DNA of 64,000 nucleotides from Methylotenera sp. (GTDB lineage: Bacteria > Pseudomonadota > Gammaproteobacteria > Burkholderiales > Methylophilaceae): positions 123,811-187,810 of the forward strand of contig NZ_JAURYU010000011.1 of assembly GCF_030653755.1 (NCBI RefSeq). Reading direction: 5' to 3'. The position numbers and the translations under genes are program-made. This document shows positions 1-7,366 of this stretch, one piece after another. Every line of letters starts with the position of its first letter. The first letter of the stretch is position 1. The notes below the pieces were generated by a model that ran no database searches, had not been told where the DNA came from, and saw nothing but the letters and a program-made list of their open reading frames with translations.

Positions 1-1553
1 TTGAGCGTATTACTGCGCGCGTTGCCCTTAAAACAGCGCGCCCAAGAGACTTGTCTGGTCTTGCTGTGAGCCTACAGCAATTACCTTTGCTGCAATCGCA
101 ACTTAATCAGCAATCTGCCAGTTTATTACAAACCTTAGCCAGCAATTTAATACCATCTGCTGCGGTAGTAAGTTTGCTTACCACTGCCATTAAAGCGGAA
201 CCTAGTGTAGTGCTCCGTGAGGGCAGCGTGATAGCAGATGGCTATGATGCCGAGCTGGATGAACTACGTGCGATACAAACCAACCATGGCGAGTTTTTGT
301 TGCGATTTGAAGCGGCAGAAAAAGAGCGGACAGGGATTACCAATCTCAAGGTGGAATACAACAGCGTGCATGGTTTCTATATTGAAATGAGCCGCACCCA
401 AGCGGAAAGTGCGCCAGCAGAATATAGGCGTCGCCAAACACTTAAGAACGTAGAGCGATTTATTACCCCAGAACTTAAAGCGTTTGAGGATAAAGTACTC
501 AGTGCAAATGACCGTGCTTTAGCCCGCGAAAAGATGTTGTATGAACAGGTGTTAGTAGAACTTGGGCAATATATCTCTGCATTGCAAACCAATGCAGGCG
601 CAGTAGCTAGTTTAGATGTGTTGTGTTGTTTTACCGAGCGTGCTATTAGCTTAAATTATGTGTCGCCCACATTTACAACCGAGGCTGGGTTAGAAGTAGT
701 GAACGGTCGCCACCCTGTGGTGGAGCAGATTTCTATGCAAGCCTCAGGTCAGCCCTTTATTGCCAATGATGTGACACTTAACCCTTACCGTCAATTGTTG
801 CTGATTACAGGCCCGAATATGGGCGGTAAATCTACTTTTATGCGGCAAACTGCTTTGATTGTATTACTGGCGTATTGTGGCTGTTATGTGCCAGCAACTT
901 CAGTAAAAATTGGTGAGATTGACCGCATCATGACACGTATTGGCGCTTCGGATGATTTAGCAGGCGGACGTTCAACCTTTATGGTAGAAATGACAGAAAC
1001 GGCCAATATTTTACATAATGCGACAGACAAAAGTTTAGTACTGTTAGATGAAATCGGGCGCGGTACCTCTACATTTGACGGATTAAGCCTCGCATGGGCG
1101 GTTGCCAAGCAGTTATTAGAGAAAAACCGCGCTTATACTTTATTTGCTACGCATTATTTTGAGCTGACGCGTATTGTTGATGAGTTTAAATATGCAGCTA
1201 ATGTACATCTAGACGCGGTTGAACATGGCAACAGTATAGTGTTTATGCACAAAGTCGAAGAGGGGGCGGCCAATCAAAGTTATGGCTTACAAGTTGCGCA
1301 ACTGGCAGGGATTCCTAAGCCCGTTATTAGTGCGGCAAAAAGAAAATTAGCGCAATTAGAGTTAAATCAGGTGGCTAATCAGGATGCAACAGCAGTGCCG
1401 CAAGTAGATATGTTCATGATGAATGAGCAAATTGAGGACGTTCCATTACATCCAGTGCTCACTGAGTTGGAGTCATTGCAGGTCGATGACCTCACGCCCA
1501 AGCAGGCTCTGGATATGTTGTACAGACTAAAAGAAGCCGTCAATCAAGTGTAA
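1..1553 (+). CDS. mutS: DNA mismatch repair protein MutS (3' part; 5' end outside window)
   Basis: Mismatch-recognition ATPase that binds mispaired DNA as a dimer and recruits MutL. The reading frame is open from base 3 and encodes the core-domain motif [20 protein letters not shown], so the gene enters from the left edge and the first in-frame TTG (51) is not its start. Visible parts are the lever/clamp region, the domain V ATPase with Walker [10 protein letters not shown] (about 811-837) and Walker [12 protein letters not shown] (about 1039-1071), and the helix-turn-helix tail with the usual [11 protein letters not shown] segment. The C-terminal tail ends in the short dimer/tetramer-type helix ([14 protein letters not shown]). 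About 517 of the usual 850-880 residues are present. Confidence 0.97.
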   Translation, partial: ERITARVALKTARPRDLSGLAVSLQQLPLLQSQLNQQSASLLQTLASNLIPSAAVVSLLTTAIKAEPSVVLREGSVIADGYDAELDELRAIQTNHGEFLLRFEAAEKERTGITNLKVEYNSVHGFYIEMSRTQAESAPAEYRRRQTLKNVERFITPELKAFEDKVLSANDRALAREKMLYEQVLVELGQYISALQTNAGAVASLDVLCCFTERAISLNYVSPTFTTEAGLEVVNGRHPVVEQISMQASGQPFIANDVTLNPYRQLLLITGPNMGGKSTFMRQTALIVLLAYCGCYVPATSVKIGEIDRIMTRIGASDDLAGGRSTFMVEMTETANILHNATDKSLVLLDEIGRGTSTFDGLSLAWAVAKQLLEKNRAYTLFATHYFELTRIVDEFKYAANVHLDAVEHGNSIVFMHKVEEGAANQSYGLQVAQLAGIPKPVISAAKRKLAQLELNQVANQDATAVPQVDMFMMNEQIEDVPLHPVLTELESLQVDDLTPKQALDMLYRLKEAVNQV

Positions 1554-1619
1554 TAATAGCAGTCAGTGCTTCTGTTGATAGGTCAGGGCATACTAAAAGG
1601 AAGCACATTACTCTTCGCG

Positions 1620-1636
1620 CGCATCATTGAAGTGCG
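1620..1636 (+). promoter_or_regulatory. NtrC-like enhancer site 1 upstream of nasT
   Basis: GCAT-N7-GTGC (1621-1635) matches the NtrC pattern GCAC-N7-GTGC with one mismatch. It lies 44 bases upstream of a better copy and about 145 bases upstream of a sigma-54 promoter, the usual enhancer arrangement. Confidence 0.45.
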
Positions 1637-1663
1637 TTTTGTCTTGATGCAAGCGTGTGCATG

Positions 1664-1680
1664 CGCACCTTATTTGTGCG
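1664..1680 (+). promoter_or_regulatory. NtrC-like enhancer site 2 upstream of nasT
   Basis: GCACCTTATTTGTGC (1665-1679) fits GCAC-N7-GTGC exactly, the dyad bound by the nitrogen regulator NtrC. It sits about 100 bases upstream of the sigma-54 core promoter at 1766-1783, a typical enhancer distance. Confidence 0.6.
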
Positions 1681-1765
1681 AACTGATGTTTTTTGAAGGT
1701 ATTTCTACCACTACGTATAATTACGTATTCCATATTAAACAAGTGGTTAAGCAATTTTTTAATAG

Positions 1766-1783
1766 TTGGCACACCTATTGCTT
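1766..1783 (+). promoter_or_regulatory. sigma-54 promoter of nasT and the nitrate operon
   Basis: TTGGCACACCTATTGCTT has the -24 GG (1768-1769) and -12 GC (1780-1781) at the required 12-base spacing, and matches the consensus TTGGCAC-N5-TTGCW very closely. A start near 1793 would give a short 5' UTR before nasT at 1815. With the NtrC-like sites upstream, this predicts induction under nitrogen limitation. Confidence 0.8.
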
Positions 1784-1814
1784 ATATTTGCTCAGTCGAT
1801 TGAGTTAAGCTGCT

Positions 1815-2390
1815 ATGTTAAAAGTAATGATTGTTGATAATAATTTGGAGCGTGTTAAACCACTCAAGCAGTCATTGCTTGATAACGGTTACGACGTGAT
1901 TGCGCATCTAAGAGACACTATCAACTTAAATGATGCATGCAGTAAATTGCAACCAGATGTCGTGGTGATCGATACAGATTCGCCAAGTCGAGATACTTTA
2001 GAACATATCTGTGTCATGACGATGAATGATCCACGTCCAGTGATGATGTTTACACATGATGGGGATAAAGAGCAGATTAAATTAGCAACGCAGGCTGGTG
2101 TGTGTGCTTATGTGGTGGGTAATTTACCCAATGAGCGCTTGCAACCAGTAATTGATGCGGCAGTTGCAAGGTTTGAAGAGTTTAAGAATTTACGTGTTGC
2201 CTTACAAGAGGCCAATACCAAGTTAAGTGAGCGCAAAATCATTGAACGTGCGAAAGGTTTGATCATGAAGCAGCGCAACGTTGATGAAAATGAAGCGTAT
2301 AGCATGCTAAGAAAGATGGCGATGGAAAAACATACGCGTATCGGGGCGTTAGCAGCACAAATTGTTGAAGCAGCACAGTTGTTACTTTAA
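1815..2390 (+). CDS. nasT: NasT-type ANTAR antiterminator, nitrate/nitrite response
   Basis: RNA-binding antiterminator of the AmiR/NasT family, 191 residues. Residues 1-120 form a receiver-like domain. It keeps an aspartate pair near the phosphorylation site (VVVIDTD), but the conserved switch lysine of true receivers is absent (YVVGNL instead of YVVKP), as is common in this family. Residues 120-140 are a helical linker. The C-terminal ANTAR domain begins at about 138 (ERKIIERAKGLIMKQR) and ends in the aromatic/leucine-rich three-helix tail. The gene lies just upstream of a leader with two ANTAR-type hairpins and a terminator, so its target is visible. In known systems NasT is held inactive by the nitrate sensor NasS; no nasS is present in this window. 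Confidence 0.93.
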   Translation: MLKVMIVDNNLERVKPLKQSLLDNGYDVIAHLRDTINLNDACSKLQPDVVVIDTDSPSRDTLEHICVMTMNDPRPVMMFTHDGDKEQIKLATQAGVCAYVVGNLPNERLQPVIDAAVARFEEFKNLRVALQEANTKLSERKIIERAKGLIMKQRNVDENEAYSMLRKMAMEKHTRIGALAAQIVEAAQLLL

Positions 2391-2431
2391 CTGATAAAAG
2401 ATTTATATATTTGTTGGTGGTTGAGTCCAAA

Positions 2432-2447
2432 AGTCCAATGACGGACT
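2432..2447 (+). promoter_or_regulatory. ANTAR-target hairpin P1
   Basis: Stem AGTCC/GGACT closes the hexaloop AATGAC. A at loop position 1 and G at position 4 are the hallmark of RNA hairpins bound by ANTAR proteins such as NasT, NasR and EutV. It is the first of a pair in the nasT-nrtA leader. Confidence 0.75.
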
Positions 2448-2477
2448 GATGAGCTAAATCATCCAAGCAGTAAAAAA

Positions 2478-2493
2478 GAGCCAATGGTGGCTC
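2478..2493 (+). promoter_or_regulatory. ANTAR-target hairpin P2
   Basis: Stem GAGCC/GGCTC closes the hexaloop AATGGT, again with A1 and G4. It follows P1 after a 30-base linker and precedes the terminator by about 20 bases. This is the dual-hairpin layout described for ANTAR-controlled leaders. Confidence 0.78.
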
Positions 2494-2512
2494 AGATCAT
2501 GTAATACAAGAC

Positions 2513-2580
2513 AAAGGCGTCTTGATAAGCAATTAACTCTTTCATTTAGAGTTAGTTCAACTTATCAGACGCCTTTTTTT
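2513..2580 (+). terminator. Leader terminator (attenuator) upstream of nrtA
   Basis: A long hairpin pairs AGGCGTC (2515-2521) plus TGATAAG with CTTATCA plus GACGCCT, contains an inner hairpin (AACTCT/AGAGTT), and ends in seven T residues at 2574-2580. It stands between nasT and nrtA after the two ANTAR hairpins, so it most likely terminates transcription unless NasT is bound. Confidence 0.85.
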
Positions 2581-2622
2581 ATGAATTTTTTAGATTGTTT
2601 GGATTATTTTAGGAGAACTAAG

Positions 2623-3927
2623 ATGGGCAATGACAATATCAGTAACAAAGTAATTACGTTGGATCAGAAACCGGAAGTGGTGATAGATTCTGCACGCCGT
2701 GACTTTTTTAAAATGAGTGCAATGGGTGCATTCGGTGCAGCAGCCATGATGGGTTTAGTGCCAAACGGTATTCGCACACAAGCTTATGCGGCAGGGTCTG
2801 ATGCGCCAGAAATTACCGATGTAAAAATTGGCTTTATTCCACTCACGGACTGTGCACCGATTGTCGTGGCTGCAGAAATGGGCTTTGATAAGAAATACGG
2901 CATCAAAATCACCCCTTCAAAAGAAGCGTCATGGGCAGCAGTGCGTGACAAAGTGTCTAATGGTGAGTTGCATGCAGCACATATTCTGTACGGCATGGTG
3001 TATGGCGTACAGCTAGGTATTGGTGGTCAGCAAAAAGATATGGCGATGCTCATGGGCTTAAATCATAACGGCCAAGGCATTACACTTTCTAGCCAGCTCA
3101 AAGAAAAAGGCGTGAAAGATGGTAAGAGTCTTAAGCGCTTAATTGATAACGAAAACCGTGACTATACCTTTGCACAAACTTTCCCAACAGGTACGCATGC
3201 TATGTGGCTTAACTACTGGTTAGCTGCAAACGGTATTAACCCAGTAAAAGATGTGAAAAATATTGTAGTGCCTCCACCGCAAATGGTGGCCAATATGCGT
3301 ATTGGTAATATGGATGGCTATTGTGTTGGTGAACCTTGGAACGCTAGGGCGATTTTCGACAAAGTAGGATTTACTGTCGCAACAACACAAGATATCTGGG
3401 TAGATCATCCTGAGAAAGTGCTAGGTTGTACTGCTGAATTCGTAGAGAAAAATCCAAATACTGCACGTGCAATTATCATGGCGATTCTTGATGCCTGTCG
3501 TTATATTGATGCTACAGAAAACCGTGCGAAAGTGGCTAAGCTGATTTCAGGTAAAGCTTACGTCAATGCGCCAGAACAAGTGATTGCAGGCCGTTTTGTG
3601 GGTGATTACGACAATGGCAACGGCAAAGTATGGAAAGACCCTAACTACATGAAGTTCTTTAGTGACGGTAAAGTGAATTATCCATATTTATCTGATGGTA
3701 TGTGGTTCTTAACACAGCATAAACGTTGGGGCTTGCTCAAATCTGATCCTGATTACTTAGGGGTTGCCACTAAGATCAACCAAGTAAAACTTTACTCTGA
3801 AGCTGCATCGCAACTAGGTATTAGTGTGCCGAAAAGCGCGATGCGTAGCAGTAAGTTAATGGATGGCGTTGTGTGGGATGGCTCTAATCCAGCTGCTTAT
3901 GCTGCATCGTTCAAGATTAAAGTGTAA
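2623..3927 (+). CDS. nrtA: Nitrate ABC transporter substrate-binding protein (NrtA/CmpA family)
   Basis: Periplasmic nitrate-binding component of an NrtABC-type uptake system. The start chosen is ATG 2623, with AGGAG 8 bases upstream. An in-frame ATG at 2581 abuts the T-tract of the leader terminator, has no ribosome site and would translate the attenuator tail. From 2623 the protein has 434 residues and a Tat-type signal: RRDFFK at 25-30, then an Ala/Met-rich hydrophobic stretch ending near AYAAG. The mature part shows the family start VKIGFIPLTDCAPIVVA and the conserved LNHNGQGITL and GYCVGEPWN segments. It is followed by the permease (45 bases) and ATPase genes. Substrate could include nitrite. 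Confidence 0.93.
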   Translation: MGNDNISNKVITLDQKPEVVIDSARRDFFKMSAMGAFGAAAMMGLVPNGIRTQAYAAGSDAPEITDVKIGFIPLTDCAPIVVAAEMGFDKKYGIKITPSKEASWAAVRDKVSNGELHAAHILYGMVYGVQLGIGGQQKDMAMLMGLNHNGQGITLSSQLKEKGVKDGKSLKRLIDNENRDYTFAQTFPTGTHAMWLNYWLAANGINPVKDVKNIVVPPPQMVANMRIGNMDGYCVGEPWNARAIFDKVGFTVATTQDIWVDHPEKVLGCTAEFVEKNPNTARAIIMAILDACRYIDATENRAKVAKLISGKAYVNAPEQVIAGRFVGDYDNGNGKVWKDPNYMKFFSDGKVNYPYLSDGMWFLTQHKRWGLLKSDPDYLGVATKINQVKLYSEAASQLGISVPKSAMRSSKLMDGVVWDGSNPAAYAASFKIKV

Positions 3928-3972
3928 TTCATGAAGCATTGCACAAATAGAGTTGCGCCTTAAGGAGTTGAA

Positions 3973-4815
3973 ATGACAAATACTGTAAATAAAATAATGC
4001 CTACCGCTAAACCTTTCACTTTAGGCAGTTCTCGTCGTTTAAATACGCAGGCTTATCGCTTTTTTGGATGGGTGCTACCGCCAATTTTTGGGTTGTTCTT
4101 GCTGGTTGTAATTTGGGCTTTGATTGCAGAACATACACAAGAGTTGCCAGGACCAATTAAAACTTGGGTCTCTGCGGTTGAATTGTTTAGTGATCCGTTT
4201 TACGACCATGGTATCAATGATAAAGGGGTGGGTTGGAATATCCTGGCATCACTGGAACGTGTTGGTTTGGGTTTTGGCTTAGCTGCATTAATTGGTATCC
4301 CGCTTGGTTTTATTATCGGTCGTTTTGAGTTTGTGGCAAGAATGACTGCGCCAGTGATCAGCTTGCTACGTCCAGTCTCACCACTTGCATGGTTACCAAT
4401 TGGTTTGCTGGTGTTTAAAGCAGCTAATCCTGCAGCGATATGGGTAATCTTTATTTCAGCAGTATGGCCCATGATTATCAACACAGCAGTTGGCGTAAGT
4501 AAAGTCCCGCAAGACTATATGAACGTAGCTAAAGTGTTGAACCTAAGTGAATGGAAAATTGTGACCAAAATACTGTTTCCGTTTGTATTGCCTTACATGA
4601 TGACTGGTGTGCGCCTATCTATCGGTGTTGCATGGTTGGTGATTGTGGCGGCAGAAATGTTAACGGGCGGTGTTGGTATCGGTTTCTGGGTGTGGGATGA
4701 GTGGAATAATTTGAATGTTGAACACATCATCATCGCAATTTTTATCGTCGGCATTGTTGGTTTGTTGCTTGAGTTAATGCTCACACAAATCGCTAAACGA
4801 TTTAGCTACGAATAA
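3973..4815 (+). CDS. nrtB: Nitrate ABC transporter permease
   Basis: Inner-membrane permease, 280 residues, of the NrtB/SsuC/TauC (BPD_transp_1) family. Six or so hydrophobic segments are visible, starting with about 33-52 (LPPIFGLFLLVVIWALI), and the ATPase-contact EAA-type loop lies near DYMNVAKVLNLSEWKI. The start ATG has a strong AAGGAG 6-7 bases upstream. It lies between the binding protein and the ATPase of the same transporter. Confidence 0.94.
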   Translation: MTNTVNKIMPTAKPFTLGSSRRLNTQAYRFFGWVLPPIFGLFLLVVIWALIAEHTQELPGPIKTWVSAVELFSDPFYDHGINDKGVGWNILASLERVGLGFGLAALIGIPLGFIIGRFEFVARMTAPVISLLRPVSPLAWLPIGLLVFKAANPAAIWVIFISAVWPMIINTAVGVSKVPQDYMNVAKVLNLSEWKIVTKILFPFVLPYMMTGVRLSIGVAWLVIVAAEMLTGGVGIGFWVWDEWNNLNVEHIIIAIFIVGIVGLLLELMLTQIAKRFSYE

Positions 4816-4843
4816 CACACTTAAATATCCTTTAGGAACGATC

Positions 4844-5647
4844 ATGGAAAAAGCAAACGCTGACAAATATGTACAACTGGAGCACGTAGATATGACCTTT
4901 CATACCAAAAAAGGGACATTCAATGCGCTCAAGGGTATTAATCTTAATATTAAAGAAGGCGAGTTCATTTCAATTATTGGGCACTCTGGTTGTGGTAAAT
5001 CTACAGTGCTAAATTTAATCGCAGGCTTGTTACAACCGTCTGATGGCTTGTTGTTCTGCGCAGGCCGAGAAATTGCAGGGCCAGGGCCTGAGCGAGCAGT
5101 CGTGTTCCAAAATCACTCTTTATTACCATGGCTAACTTGTTTTGAAAACGTGTATCTCGCAGTAGAACGCGTATTTAGCACCGAGACCAAAGCACAACTT
5201 GAGGCGCGCACGCATGCCGCTATCGAGTTGGTAGGGCTGTCACACTCTAGCGACAAACGACCTAATGAAATATCAGGTGGGATGAAGCAGCGTGTTGGCA
5301 TTGCCCGCGCTTTGGCCATGGAGCCAAAGGTGCTGCTGTTGGATGAGCCATTTGGTGCGTTAGATGCGCTAACCCGCGCTAACTTGCAAGATGAGTTGAT
5401 GAAGATTATGGCGAAGTCAGGTTGTACTGCAGTGATGGTCACGCACGATGTGGATGAGGCTGTATTGTTATCAGACCGTGTTGTGATGATGACTAACGGA
5501 CCAAGTGCAACTATTGGCGAAATTTTAGAAGTTAAATTGCCGCGACCAAGAGCACGTTTAGAATTGGCAGAAGATCAAGAATATAACCATTTACGTAGTG
5601 AAGTATTGCGCTTCTTATATGAGCGCCATGCTAAGAAATCGGCATAA
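4844..5647 (+). CDS. nrtC: Nitrate ABC transporter ATP-binding protein
   Basis: Cytoplasmic ATPase energising nitrate import, 267 residues, of the NrtD/SsuB/TauB type. Walker A GHSGCGKST is at about 46-54, the signature ISGGMKQRVGIARAL at about 145-159, and Walker B VLLLDEPFGALDA follows, then the H-loop VTHDVDEA. It lacks the extra NrtA-like C-terminal domain that defines cyanobacterial NrtC, so it is strictly closer to NrtD; the symbol is used by operon position. AGGA precedes the start. Confidence 0.9.
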   Translation: MEKANADKYVQLEHVDMTFHTKKGTFNALKGINLNIKEGEFISIIGHSGCGKSTVLNLIAGLLQPSDGLLFCAGREIAGPGPERAVVFQNHSLLPWLTCFENVYLAVERVFSTETKAQLEARTHAAIELVGLSHSSDKRPNEISGGMKQRVGIARALAMEPKVLLLDEPFGALDALTRANLQDELMKIMAKSGCTAVMVTHDVDEAVLLSDRVVMMTNGPSATIGEILEVKLPRPRARLELAEDQEYNHLRSEVLRFLYERHAKKSA

Positions 5648-5705
5648 ACGCCATTGATTTAAACACTACAACGTCAAATTAAAATTTAATTAAAGGATTA
5701 TTAAC

Positions 5706-7133
5706 ATGAAAACTAAAACATTATTCAAAATGAATATGGTCATGGCTTGTACTACATTAGCATTAGCAGGCATGGCGCAATCAGCTTATGCAGAAGAAGA
5801 AGCTGTTGCTGAATATACATTTTTAGATGCTATTAAAGATGGTAAGCATATGACGAATTTTCGTTTACGTTACGAAAACGTGAATCAAGAGGCATTTAGC
5901 GGTGGCAAACGACTTGATACAGGCGAAGCATTTACCCTACGTAGCTTGATTGGCTGGCAAACTGCGCCATACAAAAACTTTAGTTTTGGTGCACAAATCA
6001 CTGATGTTCACGAGTTTAACGATAACTTTAACGACCGCAGAGGTAATCTTCCTGAGCATAATAACGGCACAGCAAGCTCTAGCCCAAATAAGGCCCGCTA
6101 CCCTAATATTGTTGACCCAGGCTTTACCGATATTAATCAACTTTATGTGGATTGGACTGGTATTAAAAACACTAAAGTACGTTTAGGTCGTCAACAAGTT
6201 AACTTAGATAACGTTCGTTTTGTTGGTGACATTGCCTTTAGACAAAACATGCAAGTGTTTGATGGTGTGACTGTGTTAAATAAAAGTATTCCAAACGTAG
6301 AAATTTTTGCAGCACACTTTGATAAAGTGCGTCAAATTACCACCAAAGATCGTCATGGCAATATTGATATTGTGAACGCAAAGTACCGCATTTCACCATC
6401 AGAATCATTGACTGGTTATGGCTACTTCGTTGATGTGGCAAACTTGGGTCAAAACGGTGGTAACCCAGCTGCCATCGGCACTGCTGCACAAGGTGGTAAT
6501 GGTCTTGGTGCGAGTAAGGACTCTGTACGTTCAGCAACGACTGATGCCAGCAGCAAAACTTTTGGTGCGCGTTTAGATGGCGTACGTGCGATTAATCCTG
6601 ATTGGAAAATGCTCTATACAGCAGAGTATGCAAGACAAAGCGATTTGGCTGGTGGCAGTCCGCTAATTGATGCACATTATTTCAAATTAGGTGGCGGTGC
6701 GGCATACGGTGCATGGTCATTACGTGTGGACCATGAAAAGCTTTCTAGTAATGATGGGCAGTATGCATTCCAAACGCCATTGGGAACTAACCATCTATTC
6801 CAAGGTTGGTCAGATCACTTTTTAGCAACGCCACGTCAAGGGATAGAAGATACCTTTGTCACTGTTGCGGGAGCTATCGATAAATTCAAGCTTTATGCTG
6901 AATATCATGTCTTTAAATCTGACGAAAAATATCAATCTATGAATGGTAAGTTTGGTGATAAGTATGGTACTGAGTTTGATGCTAGCGTAGCGTATCCATT
7001 TAACGATAAATTATTGGGCAAGGTTGAGTACGCTAACTTTAGAGAAAGTGATGTATACGGTACGAGCTTACAAGGCGCTGCACGTAAAGGCGACAAAGAA
7101 GTTATTTGGGTGACTGGTATGTACACGTTCTAA
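5706..7133 (+). CDS. Outer-membrane porin of the alginate-export (AlgE-like) family
   Basis: Predicted outer-membrane beta-barrel of 475 residues with a clear signal peptide (cut near AQSAYAEEE, about residue 29). Amphipathic strands run throughout, and the protein ends in a porin-type aromatic C-terminus (VTGMYTF). Segments such as NFRLRYENVNQ and NTKVRLGRQQVNLDNVRFVG fit the alginate_exp/AlgE-like porin family, which in many proteobacteria is found beside nitrate uptake genes. Its place between the ABC transporter and nirB suggests a pore for nitrate or nitrite across the outer membrane (inference). The name alginate export should not be taken as its role here. AAAGGA precedes the start. 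Confidence 0.8.
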   Translation: MKTKTLFKMNMVMACTTLALAGMAQSAYAEEEAVAEYTFLDAIKDGKHMTNFRLRYENVNQEAFSGGKRLDTGEAFTLRSLIGWQTAPYKNFSFGAQITDVHEFNDNFNDRRGNLPEHNNGTASSSPNKARYPNIVDPGFTDINQLYVDWTGIKNTKVRLGRQQVNLDNVRFVGDIAFRQNMQVFDGVTVLNKSIPNVEIFAAHFDKVRQITTKDRHGNIDIVNAKYRISPSESLTGYGYFVDVANLGQNGGNPAAIGTAAQGGNGLGASKDSVRSATTDASSKTFGARLDGVRAINPDWKMLYTAEYARQSDLAGGSPLIDAHYFKLGGGAAYGAWSLRVDHEKLSSNDGQYAFQTPLGTNHLFQGWSDHFLATPRQGIEDTFVTVAGAIDKFKLYAEYHVFKSDEKYQSMNGKFGDKYGTEFDASVAYPFNDKLLGKVEYANFRESDVYGTSLQGAARKGDKEVIWVTGMYTF

Positions 7134-7174
7134 ATAGCATCTAGATTTTTTTAGGTGTTTTAGTGTTATAAAAA

Positions 7175-7204
7175 TGCACCATTGTGGAATTCCATAATGG
7201 TGCA
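7175..7204. promoter_or_regulatory. 30-base perfect-ended palindrome, probable paired NtrC site upstream of nirB
   Basis: The arms TGCACCATT and AATGGTGCA flank GTGGAATTCCAT. Each half carries a strong NtrC half-site (TGCACC / GGTGCA) and much of a second, so two overlapping sites can be read. It lies 104-133 bases upstream of the sigma-54 promoter at 7305-7323. It could also act as a hairpin ending the porin transcript, but no T-tract follows it. Confidence 0.55.
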
Positions 7205-7304
7205 TTAGCACTATAAAAGCGCTGGTGTGATGGTGGTTGTTATTTGGTATTGAAAATAAGTACTTGTTTTAAATATAAAAAAAATAATTTAAAAAATCAT
7301 AAAA

Positions 7305-7323
7305 TTTGGCATAAATAGTGCAT
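7305..7323 (+). promoter_or_regulatory. sigma-54 promoter of nirB
   Basis: TTTGGCATAAATAGTGCAT has GG at 7308-7309 and GC at 7320-7321, exactly 12 bases apart, within the pattern TTGGCA-N6-TGCA. A start near 7333 would give a leader of about 34 bases before nirB. The surrounding DNA is very AT-rich. Confidence 0.7.
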
Positions 7324-7366
7324 GTTTATGAACATATTGCAATTTAAATAAATCGATGGTGAGAAA

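Noticed and set aside
1566-1808. 80-residue plus-strand frame between mutS and nasT
   Set aside because: It covers the NtrC-like sites and the sigma-54 promoter, has no ribosome site and an unlikely Cys/Phe-rich composition.
7175-7204. Porin terminator reading of the palindrome
   Set aside because: No T-tract on either side; NtrC-type half-sites and the distance to the sigma-54 promoter explain it better, though a weak hairpin role remains possible.
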